Of a DNA stretch of 6,174 nt, positions 1 to 6,174 are shown in pieces (the first letter of the stretch is position 1; each line of letters opens with the position of its first letter). This DNA comes from Pseudomonadota bacterium (GTDB lineage Bacteria > Myxococcota > Myxococcia > Myxococcales > Myxococcaceae): NCBI GenBank assembly GCA_023424585.1, contig JAFADT010000827.1:1-6174 (forward strand), written 5' to 3'. Both the position numbers and the translations under genes were made by a program. The notes beneath the pieces were generated by a model, which saw nothing but the letters and a program-made list of their open reading frames with translations, did not search any database and was not told the DNA's origin.

Positions 1-69
1 GAAGCCCTTCGCAAGCTTCAGAATGCGATTACGACGACGACGAGCCTTGAAACCCTTTTTGACGCGCAT
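1..69 (-). CDS. rplT: 50S ribosomal protein L20, N-terminal fragment (cut by window edge)
   Basis: L20 is a 23S rRNA-binding protein needed early in 50S subunit assembly, and in several bacteria it also represses its own operon. Only the first 23 codons are in the window, beginning [20 protein letters not shown] and followed by KGF. This matches the very basic L20 N-terminus, in which an Arg/Lys-rich stretch leads into a conserved I-L-K-L-A-K-G segment. The ATG is preceded by AGGAG (76-80 on the plus strand) with a 6-base gap, a good ribosome binding site. It follows rpmI after 94 bases, the usual rpmI-rplT order. The 94-base spacer holds a GCCCCGGGGC palindrome (96-105) and a weak CTGGC/GCCAG stem (107-129), but nothing that looks like a terminator, so co-transcription is expected. 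The gene continues past base 1; the rest cannot be judged. Confidence 0.93.
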   Translation of the reverse strand, partial: MRVKKGFKARRRRNRILKLAKGF

Positions 70-163
70 GACACACTCCTGACTTCTGGAAGGGAGCCCC
101 GGGGCGCTGGCCTCACGCCGCTCCGCCAGGACTCACGATTGGTTCAAACCCTGAAAGGACGAC

Positions 164-370
164 TCAGGCGCCGTAGGGGAACAGCTCCTTGATGACCTTC
201 TTGGCGTCCATGTCGCGCAGGTGGCCCGTGCCACGGTTGCCGCGCTTCTGCTTGGGCGTCTTGGAGAAGGTGAACAGGTGCTTGCTGTACGCCTTGCCGA
301 ACTTCACCTGGCCGCTCTTCTTCACGTGGAAGCGCTTCTTCGCGGCGCTGCGGGTCTTCAACTTGGGCAT
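164..370 (-). CDS. rpmI: 50S ribosomal protein L35
   Basis: L35 is a small basic protein of the large ribosomal subunit. The product is 68 residues, close to the family's usual 64-66. It starts MPKLKTRSAAKKRFHVKKSG, which is the L35 signature (M-P-K-x-K-T-x-x-x-A-A-K-R-F), and ends with a D-x-K-x-V-x-x-x-x-P-Y-G pattern typical of the family. The frame is open 23 codons further upstream, but those residues are not L35-like. The ATG at 370 has AAGGAAGG about 9 bases before it (380-387), so I chose that start. It lies between infC (100 bases upstream) and rplT (94 bases downstream). In E. coli, L20 represses rpmI and rplT by binding the leader upstream of rpmI; the hairpin at 427-450 is a candidate for an equivalent site here (inference). 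Confidence 0.97.
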   Translation of the reverse strand: MPKLKTRSAAKKRFHVKKSGQVKFGKAYSKHLFTFSKTPKQKRGNRGTGHLRDMDAKKVIKELFPYGA

Positions 371-426
371 GATCCCAAACCTTCCTTCTGCTTCGTGTCG
401 GCCGGCAGTCTTCGTGACGGACGGCG

Positions 427-450
427 GTCCGGGACACACGGTTCCCGGAC
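427..450 (-). promoter_or_regulatory. 8-bp stem-loop in the infC-rpmI spacer (candidate L20 control site)
   Basis: On the minus strand GTCCGGGA and TCCCGGAC form a perfect 8-bp stem around an 8-base loop (ACCGTGTG). It begins 20 bases after the infC stop codon and ends 56 bases before the rpmI ATG. There is no T-run after it, so it does not look like an intrinsic terminator. An operator for L20, as known upstream of rpmI in other bacteria, is a reasonable guess from position only; an mRNA-stabilising hairpin is the alternative. A 7-base direct repeat, CACGAAG on the minus strand (391-397 and 410-416), lies between the hairpin and the rpmI ribosome binding site. Confidence 0.4.
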
Positions 451-470
451 GCTTTGGGCGAAAGCCTCTA

Positions 471-1184
<714 letters not shown>

Positions 1185-1187
<3 letters not shown>

Positions 1188-1200
1188 GGGAGGACCCTCC
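1185..1200 (-). promoter_or_regulatory. infC ribosome binding site and AUC start codon
   Basis: GGAGGG (1195-1200) precedes the ATC codon (1185-1187) with a 7-base gap. The site is itself an inverted repeat: GGAG and CTCC can pair around a GGTC loop (1189-1200), which would hide the Shine-Dalgarno. IF3 rejects initiation at AUU/AUC-type codons, so such a start gives negative feedback on IF3 level. This is established for AUU in E. coli infC and plausible here. A second small hairpin, CCCGG-CTTT-CCGGG on the minus strand (1232-1245), lies 45 bases further upstream in the thrS-infC spacer. Confidence 0.75.
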
Positions 1201-1288
1201 GACGGGTCGGGGATCGAGCAGGCTCTCAATCCCCGGAAAGCCGGGCACGTAGTTCAGCCCGGACTGGGAGTCAAGTCCCCCACCCGGC

Positions 1289-3217
1289 TCAGGGCAGCGC
1301 GGCTTCCTTGGCCAACAGGGCCTCGAAGTCGGCGTACTTCATGGTCTTCAGGTCCTCGCCCCCGTACCGGCGGGGGGCCACGGCGCCGGACTCCACCTCG
1401 TTGTCGCCCACCACCAGGGTGAAGGGGACCTTCTGCAGCTGGGCTTCGCGGATCTTCGCGTTGAGCGTCATGCCACGCTCGTCCAGCTCCACGCGGAAGC
1501 CCTTGGCGCGCAGGTCGTCGCGCACCTTGCGGGCGTAGTCCAGCTGACGGTCCGCCACGGTGACGATCGTGGCCTGCACCGGGGCCAGCCACGCCGGGAA
1601 GGCGCCGGCGAAGTGCTCGATGAGGATGGCGGTGAAGCGCTCGAAGGAGCCGAAGATGGCGCGGTGGAGGACCACCGGGCGGTGCTCGGCGTTGTCCTCG
1701 CCCACGTAGGTGAGGTCGAAGCGCTCCGGGGCCAGGTAGTCCAGCTGCATGGTGCCCAGCTGCCACCTGCGGCCGATGCTGTCCGACACGGCGAAGTCGA
1801 TCTTCGGGCCGTAGAAGGCGCCGTCGCCCGGGGCCAGCTCGTAGGCCAGGCCCAGCGACTCCAGCGCCGCCTTGAGGCCGCCCTCCGCGCGATCCCAGAG
1901 GGAGTCATCGCCCAGGCGCTGCTCGGGGCGCGTGGACAGCTTCACCGCGTAGGTGAGGCCCACCGCCTTGTAGACGCGATCCAGCAGCTGCACGAAGCGC
2001 CGCACCTCGTCGGTGATCTGGCTCTCCATGCAGTAGATGTGCGCGTCGTCCTGCGCGAACTGGCGGACGCGGGTGAGCCCGCCCAGGGAGCCGGCCGCCT
2101 CGTTGCGGTGGAGCACGTCCTGGGTGTGCAGGCGCAGGGGCAGGTCGCGGTAGCTGTGCTTCTTGAAGCCGAAGAACAGGTGGTGCGACGGGCAGTTCAT
2201 CGGCTTGAGGGAGAAGTCGTGCTCGCCGGACTCGCTGTCGAGCACCAGGAACATGTTCTCCTTGTACTTGCCCCAGTGGCCGCTCGTCTCCCAGAGGCCC
2301 TTGTTGAACATCAGGGGCGTCTTGATCTCCACGTAGCCGTCGCCGGCCGTGAGGTTGCGCATCCAGTTGGACAGCGTCTGGTAGAGCGCGGTGCCCTTGG
2401 GCGTCCAGAAGGCCGCGCCCGGCGAGTACGGGTGGAAGTGGAAGAGGTCCAGCTCCTTGCCCAGCTTGCGGTGGTCGCGCTTCTTCGCCTCTTCGATGCG
2501 CGTGAGGTAGGCCTCCAGCGCCTTCTTGTCGAAGAAGGCCGTGCCGTACACGCGCTGGAGCATGGGGTTGCGGTGGTCGCCGCGCCAGTACGCGCCGCTG
2601 GAGGAGAGGATCTTGATGACGCCGATCTTCCCGGTGCTGGGCGCGTGGGGCCCCAGGCAGAAGTCCACCCATTCGCCGTGGCTGTAGAGCGTGAGCGTCT
2701 TGGCGCCCTTGGCGGCGATGTCCTTGACGATCTCCACCTTGAACTTCTCGCCCTTCTCCTCGAAGAGCTTGATGGCGTCCTCCATGGAGATCTCCGTGCG
2801 GACGAAGGGCGCGTCCTGCTTGAGCTCCGCGTTGGCGGCCGCCTCGATCTTCTCCAGCTCCTCCGGGGTGAAGGGCTTCTCGCGGAAGAAGTCGTAGTAG
2901 AAGCCCTCCTCCGTCGACGGGCCGATGGTCACCTGCGTGCCGGGGAACAGGCGCTGCACGACGCTGGCCACCACGTGCGCGGCGTCGTGGCGGATGAGGT
3001 CCAGGCCCTCCGGGCTCTTGGAGGTGAAGATCTGGAGCTTCGCGTCCGCGTCGAGCGTGCGGGACAGGTCCACGTCCTGATCATTGACCCGGGCGAACAG
3101 GGCCGCCTTCGCGAGCCCGACGCCGATGCTGCCCTTCACGAAGTCCGCGATGGTCGTGCCCCGGGCGGTCTGCTTCTGGCTGCCGTCGGGGAGCGTGACC
3201 GTGATGGTTTCGGACAT
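1289..3217 (-). CDS. thrS: Threonyl-tRNA synthetase
   Basis: Cytoplasmic class II synthetase that charges tRNA-Thr and edits mis-charged Ser-tRNA-Thr. The 642 residues equal the usual bacterial length and show the full domain set. A TGS domain covers about 1-64 (TVTLPDGSQ near the start). The editing domain has HDAAH at 77-81 and CLGPH at 187-191. In the catalytic core, motif 2 is [18 protein letters not shown] (370-387) and motif 3 is [11 protein letters not shown] (518-528). The zinc ligands are Cys342 (in MNCPSH), His393 (QDDAH) and His518. The C-terminal anticodon-binding domain runs from about 545. The frame stays open upstream to 3328, but that part crosses the terminator and tRNA gene. 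[12 protein letters not shown] matches family N-termini, and AGGGG lies 9 bases before this ATG. The segment just before motif 2 ([13 protein letters not shown]) differs from the E. coli form, but the key residues remain. It heads the infC-rpmI-rplT cluster and has a terminator only 21 bases upstream. Confidence 0.98.
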   Translation of the reverse strand: MSETITVTLPDGSQKQTARGTTIADFVKGSIGVGLAKAALFARVNDQDVDLSRTLDADAKLQIFTSKSPEGLDLIRHDAAHVVASVVQRLFPGTQVTIGPSTEEGFYYDFFREKPFTPEELEKIEAAANAELKQDAPFVRTEISMEDAIKLFEEKGEKFKVEIVKDIAAKGAKTLTLYSHGEWVDFCLGPHAPSTGKIGVIKILSSSGAYWRGDHRNPMLQRVYGTAFFDKKALEAYLTRIEEAKKRDHRKLGKELDLFHFHPYSPGAAFWTPKGTALYQTLSNWMRNLTAGDGYVEIKTPLMFNKGLWETSGHWGKYKENMFLVLDSESGEHDFSLKPMNCPSHHLFFGFKKHSYRDLPLRLHTQDVLHRNEAAGSLGGLTRVRQFAQDDAHIYCMESQITDEVRRFVQLLDRVYKAVGLTYAVKLSTRPEQRLGDDSLWDRAEGGLKAALESLGLAYELAPGDGAFYGPKIDFAVSDSIGRRWQLGTMQLDYLAPERFDLTYVGEDNAEHRPVVLHRAIFGSFERFTAILIEHFAGAFPAWLAPVQATIVTVADRQLDYARKVRDDLRAKGFRVELDERGMTLNAKIREAQLQKVPFTLVVGDNEVESGAVAPRRYGGEDLKTMKYADFEALLAKEAALP

Positions 3218-3238
3218 GGAGGAAGACCCCTGCGCTGG

Positions 3239-3283
3239 AAAAAACCGCGGGCGGCAGGCTTTTGGAAAAGCCGGCCGCCCGCG
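3239..3283 (-). terminator. Strong intrinsic terminator between tRNA-Val and thrS
   Basis: On the minus strand a 10-bp GC stem (CGCGGGCGGC with GCCGCCCGCG, 3246-3255 and 3274-3283) continues through one C/T mismatch into GGCTTTT/AAAAGCC (3257-3263 and 3266-3272), with a very short CC apex. One base later comes a run of six T (3239-3244). It is the clearest terminator in the window. It ends 21 bases before the thrS ATG and begins 21 bases after the tRNA. It should end the tRNA-Val transcript, but its position also makes it part of any thrS leader that starts upstream. Confidence 0.9.
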
Positions 3284-3304
3284 AGATGGAACGCTTACTG
3301 ATGA

Positions 3305-3376
<72 letters not shown>

Positions 3377-3395
3377 GTCGTGCGGATGGGCGCGG

Positions 3396-3425
3396 GGAAT
3401 AACAGCGGGCTCCCGCACCTGTCAA
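3396..3425 (-). promoter_or_regulatory. Sigma-70-type promoter for tRNA-Val
   Basis: On the minus strand a perfect TTGACA (3420-3425) is followed after 18 bases by TATTCC (3396-3401), or after 17 by TTATTC. The -10 is weak but the spacing is good, and its end lies 19 bases before the tRNA 5' end. The -35 starts 35 bases after the stop codon of the glycosylase gene. The spacer contains the 12-base palindrome GCGGGAGCCCGC (3405-3416), which may be an operator or a weak terminator for the upstream gene. Any thrS transcription starting here would have to pass the terminator at 3239-3283. Confidence 0.65.
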
Positions 3426-3459
3426 GGAACATGAGCGAAGGCCCTTCTCTTCCCCGCGC

Positions 3460-4140
3460 TCACGACTCCAACAACGCGCGGACGCGTTTCATCACCGCGT
3501 CGAACATGGCGGGGGTGAGCCTCCCCGTCTGGGTGTTCTGCTGGCTGACGTGGTAGCTGCCCACGAGCCACCGGCCGTCCGGCAACCGGGACTCGGCGCC
3601 GTGGCCGAAGGCGGGCCGGGGCGTGGGGAGCGGACCGCCCGTGCGGGCAGCGGACGCCAGCGCGGCGTTCCACCCGATGGCCCCCAGGGCGAGCAGCACC
3701 CGGCCCGGCAGGAGCGCCATCTCCCGGTCCAGGAAGGGGGCGCAGCGGGCCAGCTCCTCCGGCAGGGGCTTGTTGTCCGGCGGCGCACACCGGCCGGCGG
3801 CGACGATGAAGGCGTCCGTCAGCCTCAGGCCGTCCTCCCGGTGCTCGCTGTGCCCCTGGTTCGCGAAGCCCGCGCGCTGGAGGCCCGCATAGAGGAAGTC
3901 GCCGGAGCGATCCCCGGTGAACATCCGCCCGGTGCGGTTGGCGCCGTGCGCGGCGGGCGCCAGCCCCACGATGATCAGCCGGGCCTTCGGATCGCCGAAG
4001 CCGGGGACGGGCTTCCCCCAGTAGTCCCAGGCGCGGTAGGCGCGCCGCTTCACGCGGGCCACCTCTTCACGCCAGGCCACCAGCCGGGGGCAGGCCCGGC
4101 AGGCGATGATCTCCTGATGCAGCTTCTCCAGCTTCGTCAC
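3460..4140 (-). CDS. Uracil-DNA glycosylase, family 5 (UdgB-like), 4Fe-4S
   Basis: Predicted base-excision repair enzyme that removes uracil (and in this family often other deaminated bases) from DNA in the cytoplasm. The product has 226 residues. Active-site motif A reads GLAPAAHGANRTGR at 59-72, followed by MFTGDRSGDFLY. The Ala/Ala/His arrangement and the following NRTGR are typical of family 5 rather than family 4. The second motif, SYHVSQQNTQTGRLTP (195-210), carries the DNA-intercalating loop. Four cysteines, C14 and C17 (CRAC) plus C118 and C133, fit the iron-sulfur cluster ligands of families 4 and 5. The start is GTG at 4140, whose last bases overlap the stop of the preceding membrane-protein gene (GTGA), implying translational coupling; AAGGGGAG lies about 12 bases upstream. 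The open frame further upstream encodes low-complexity sequence antisense in character to no family, so it was excluded. The partnership with the transporter-like gene is positional, with no known functional link. Confidence 0.93.
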   Translation of the reverse strand: MTKLEKLHQEIIACRACPRLVAWREEVARVKRRAYRAWDYWGKPVPGFGDPKARLIIVGLAPAAHGANRTGRMFTGDRSGDFLYAGLQRAGFANQGHSEHREDGLRLTDAFIVAAGRCAPPDNKPLPEELARCAPFLDREMALLPGRVLLALGAIGWNAALASAARTGGPLPTPRPAFGHGAESRLPDGRWLVGSYHVSQQNTQTGRLTPAMFDAVMKRVRALLES

Positions 4141-5279
4141 GGCGCGCGTGCGCTCCCCTTGTAGAGCTCCGTGCGGCGGTAGCGCTGGAGGACGACGCTC
4201 AGGACGACCTTGAGGATGGCGCTGGCCGGGACCGCGAGGAGGATGCCCACGAACCCGAACAGCTCGCCGAAGGCGAGCACCGCGATGATGACCGCCACGG
4301 GGGCCAGGCCCACCTTCTCCCCCACGACGCGCGGGGTGATGACGAAGCCCTCGGCGAGCTGCCCGACGATGAAGGTCGCCGCCACCACCGCCAGCTGCCA
4401 CGGCCCCTGCCACGACAGGAGCACGCCCAGGACGGCCAGCACCACGCCGATGCCCGTGCCCAGGTAGGGCACCATGTTGCCGAAGCCGGCGATGAGGCCG
4501 ATGGCGATGGCCAGGTCGATGCGCGCCACGGACAGCCCCACCGCGTAGAGCACCGACAGGATGGCGCCCACGGTGAGCTGGCCCTGCACGAAGGCGGACA
4601 GCACCTCGTCCACCTCGCGGAAGCGCTGGCTCACCAGCGCCACGGAGCGGCGCGGCAGCAGGTCCTGGATGCGCCCCATGAGGCGCGGGTAGTCCTGGAG
4701 GAAGAAGAACGCCAGCACCGGCACCACCGACAGGCCCAGCAGCGTGGCCGCGAAGCGCGCGGTGTTGCCGGCGAAGCTCGCCACCAGCCGGGCCGCCGTG
4801 GGGCCCGCGCTCTGGATCAGCTCGGAGGCCTTCTCCCCCAGCTCCGCGGTGCGCTGGCTCACCAGCTCCGGCAGGGACACGCCCAGCAGTGACTCCACCT
4901 GCGGCACCACCTGGGTGCTGGCGCGCTGGAAGAAGCCGGGCAGCTTCGCGGCCTCGTCGCGGAACACCGGCACCAGGTACAGGCCCGCGCCCACCATCAG
5001 GAGCGTGCCCGCGACGAAGAGGATGGACGTGCCCCAGGTGCGGTCCACGCCGCGCTTCTCCAGGAGCGTCACCATCGGGTTGAACGCGTACGCGCCCGTC
5101 AGCGCCAGCAGCACCGGCACCGCCACCCCGCCGAACACGGACAGGAGCGCGAACACCAGCGCCAGCGAGCCCACCATCGCTCCGGACCAGATGAAGTCGA
5201 CCCGGCGGGCCTCCGCCTCATCCAGGGCCGAGGGGTCTCCAGGCGGGGGCACGGGCTCCGGGTGCACGACGTGCAGCAC
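4137..5279 (-). CDS. AI-2E/PerM-family inner-membrane protein
   Basis: Polytopic membrane protein of the AI-2E transporter family (PF01594; relatives include TqsA, PerM and YdiK). Actual substrates are mostly unknown, and export of autoinducer-2 should not be assumed. From the chosen start it has 380 residues, near the family norm. The layout is a Pro-rich cytoplasmic tail to about 20, paired hydrophobic segments at about 32-66 and one at 84-105, a long soluble region at about 106-170, then about five hydrophobic segments from 176 to the end. The family signature follows a VDEVLSAFVQGQL segment (223-235) and includes GFGNMVPYLGTGIG (265-278) and the GEKVGL loop. The GTG at 5279 has GGAGG 8 bases upstream (5288-5292), much better than the GTG at 5321 that would add 14 Pro-rich residues. 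The earlier start remains possible. Its stop overlaps the glycosylase start. Confidence 0.92.
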   Translation of the reverse strand: MLHVVHPEPVPPPGDPSALDEAEARRVDFIWSGAMVGSLALVFALLSVFGGVAVPVLLALTGAYAFNPMVTLLEKRGVDRTWGTSILFVAGTLLMVGAGLYLVPVFRDEAAKLPGFFQRASTQVVPQVESLLGVSLPELVSQRTAELGEKASELIQSAGPTAARLVASFAGNTARFAATLLGLSVVPVLAFFFLQDYPRLMGRIQDLLPRRSVALVSQRFREVDEVLSAFVQGQLTVGAILSVLYAVGLSVARIDLAIAIGLIAGFGNMVPYLGTGIGVVLAVLGVLLSWQGPWQLAVVAATFIVGQLAEGFVITPRVVGEKVGLAPVAVIIAVLAFGELFGFVGILLAVPASAILKVVLSVVLQRYRRTELYKGSARAP

Positions 5280-5378
5280 CGGGGACACCTCCGGGGTCGC
5301 GCCAGGCGGCGGAGCCTTCACCGCGCGCGCACTGCCTCTCTTCCGACGTCCGATGACCGCCTCCTGTCCCCGCCCATC

Positions 5379-5474
5379 CTACGGCGTCTTCGGCCCCTGA
5401 TTGCGCTCCATGTACGGGCCCGAGGCGTCGCCCGCCACCTCGCGGACCAGGGCGCCAGCCCCGGAGGGGCCCCC
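5379..5474 (-). other. In-frame open tail after the PEGA lipoprotein stop (possible gene remnant)
   Basis: Directly after the TGA at 5475-5477 the same frame is open for 31 codons until TAG (5379-5381), encoding GGPSGAGALVREVAGDASGP followed by YMERNQGPKTP. 29 of the 31 codons end in G or C, against 20 of 31 G/C at second positions. This is the coding-type pattern of this genome rather than uniformly GC-rich spacer. No convincing start codon with a ribosome binding site lies inside it. The likeliest reading is a former or strain-variable C-terminus of the PEGA protein cut off by a single stop mutation. A 5-bp hairpin, GCCCC-TCC-GGGGC (5458-5470), begins 4 bases after the TGA. The rest of the spacer down to the next gene shows no clear promoter or terminator. 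Confidence 0.4.
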
Positions 5475-5861
5475 TCAGGGAGCGCCGCCGCCCTCGGGAG
5501 CCAGGGGCCGGAGCTTCACCTTCAGCGTCACGCGCGCGCCGCTGGGCTGGTAGTAGGTCGTGTACGGGTAGAACCCGCGCTTCTTCACCTCCACCTGGTG
5601 GAAGCCTGAGTCCCCCAGCCGCAGGCTCCGGGACACCCCGGCGAAGTCGGTGCAGGTGCCCTGCTCCACCCCGTCCAACAGGACCTGGGCGTCGGAGGGC
5701 TCGCACCGGAGCACCAAGTCGCCTCGCTTGGCCGCGTTGGACGCCATCAGCTGCTCCGCGCGGGCCACCGTCGCGGGCTGCTCCTGCTTCGCCGCGCAGC
5801 CGCCCGTCAGCAGCAGCGCCAGGGCGAGTCCCGCCGTCGTTCCGCGGATCATCCCGGGCAT
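5475..5861 (-). CDS. Small PEGA-domain lipoprotein
   Basis: Predicted secreted lipoprotein of 128 residues. The N-terminus is a lipoprotein signal peptide: Arg6, a hydrophobic core (about 9-19), then LTGGC with Cys22 as the likely lipidated residue. The lipobox is a little off consensus, with Thr at -3. Residues about 47-118 resemble a PEGA domain, a beta-rich surface module: a CEPSDAQVLLDG start at 53, then a QVEVKKRGFYPY strand pair and a final VTLKVKL strand. Cys53 and Cys70 could form a disulfide outside the cytoplasm. The ATG at 5861 overlaps the upstream stop as TGATG. GTG at 5864 and ATG at 5852 (giving MIRGTT) are alternatives, and none has a clear Shine-Dalgarno, so coupled translation is likely. 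The exact role is unknown; binding to cell-wall or surface components is inferred from the domain only. The frame reopens after the stop (see the tail entry). Confidence 0.85.
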   Translation of the reverse strand: MPGMIRGTTAGLALALLLTGGCAAKQEQPATVARAEQLMASNAAKRGDLVLRCEPSDAQVLLDGVEQGTCTDFAGVSRSLRLGDSGFHQVEVKKRGFYPYTTYYQPSGARVTLKVKLRPLAPEGGGAP

Positions 5862-6174
5862 CACTGCGTGACGATGGCCACCCGGCCCTCGGCCAGGAAG
5901 CGCGTGTTCGCCTCGGTGAGGGCGCGGATGCCTTCGGCGCTCAGCACCAGGTCCGAGCCCTGGAGCTGCGCGGCCTTCACCACCAGGGGCTTGTCACCCA
6001 CGCGCGAGGCCTTCCGCGCGGCGTCGAGGCTGCTGAACCAGGCCGCGACGCCCGCCGTGCCGCGCGCCTCCTGCGAGAGCACCGTCGCGGCGTAGAGCGC
6101 CTTGCCCGTGGTGTCCACCAGGCGGGGCGCGAGCACCGGCTTCGCGCCCAGCCCTCGCGCGTCCACCACCAGGC
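5861..6174 (-). CDS. LPP20-like envelope protein, C-terminal part (5' end outside window)
   Basis: Only the last 103 residues are visible; the gene enters from beyond the right edge. The segment begins LVVDARGLGAKPVLAPRLVD and continues with GKALYA, LVVKA and a final GRVAIVTQ. From memory this resembles the C-terminal module of LPP20-type lipoproteins and related envelope proteins of Deltaproteobacteria, which carry a TGLVVDARGxGxxPxLxPxVxD motif and end with a short hydrophobic strand. The cellular role of these proteins is not well defined, so no function is assigned. Whether this one has a signal peptide or lipobox cannot be seen. Its TGA overlaps the ATG of the PEGA lipoprotein gene by one base, so the two are probably translated together and may act together at the outer membrane (inference). 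Confidence 0.8.
   Translation of the reverse strand, partial: LVVDARGLGAKPVLAPRLVDTTGKALYAATVLSQEARGTAGVAAWFSSLDAARKASRVGDKPLVVKAAQLQGSDLVLSAEGIRALTEANTRFLAEGRVAIVTQ

Noticed and set aside
1613..3301. A 562-codon open frame on the plus strand opposite thrS
   Set aside because: It is the antisense shadow of thrS. Its translation is a Leu/Val/Glu/Arg-rich monotone with no recognisable domain, as expected opposite GC3-rich coding DNA, while the minus frame has all thrS motifs.
3284..3304. T-box riboswitch controlling thrS
   Set aside because: Only 21 bases lie between the tRNA and the terminator stem. There is no space for Stem I or a specifier loop, and no T-box bulge sequence is seen.
5318..5340. 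A four-codon mini-ORF (GTG to TGA) overlapping the outer start of the AI-2E-family gene
   Set aside because: Its AGAGG is only 2 bases from the GTG, too close to act as a ribosome binding site, and the CG-repeat codons suggest chance.
5458..5477. TGA followed by a hairpin as a selenocysteine insertion site
   Set aside because: The stem is only 5 bp with a 3-base loop lacking the usual apical G features, the codon context is a Gly/Pro-rich end with no redox motif, and PEGA proteins are not selenoproteins. An ordinary stop is simpler.

Overview
The window is a high-GC, strongly GC3-biased stretch in which every supportable gene lies on the minus strand, so it reads from the right edge to the left. 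The best-fitting source is a myxobacterium (Myxococcus/Corallococcus/Archangium type). The reasons are the base composition, an IF3 gene that starts at AUC and carries a long C-terminal extension (both described for the Myxococcus xanthus infC/dsg gene), and the two envelope lipoprotein-type genes at the right edge. This is inferred from sequence character, not from a database match.

Right part (6174 to about 3460): the C-terminal end of an LPP20-like envelope protein overlaps the start of a small PEGA-domain lipoprotein. After a 195-base gap comes an AI-2E/PerM-family membrane protein, whose stop codon overlaps the GTG start of a family 5 (UdgB-like) uracil-DNA glycosylase. The gap is not empty: directly after the PEGA stop codon, the same frame stays open for 31 more codons with coding-like GC3, suggesting a recently shortened gene.

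Middle (3460 to 3218): a tRNA-Val(GAC) gene with its own promoter-like -35/-10 is followed 21 bases later by a strong intrinsic terminator. That terminator sits only 21 bases upstream of the thrS start codon.

Left part (3217 to 1): the conserved cluster thrS, infC, rpmI, rplT. These encode threonyl-tRNA synthetase, initiation factor IF3, and ribosomal proteins L35 and L20; rplT is cut by the window edge after 23 codons. The order matches the translation operon of many bacteria, where IF3 and L20 control their own synthesis. Candidate control elements here are the terminator before thrS, the AUC start of infC with its Shine-Dalgarno in a small hairpin, an 8-bp hairpin between infC and rpmI, and a dense run of G-tracts in the mRNA for the IF3 extension.

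The gene content is mostly housekeeping. I see no mobile element, CRISPR array, phage or defence system. The observations most worth following up are regulatory (thrS leader, infC start, infC G-tracts) and the broken-looking tail of the PEGA lipoprotein. All gene-free stretches are under 200 bases and are described in the entries.
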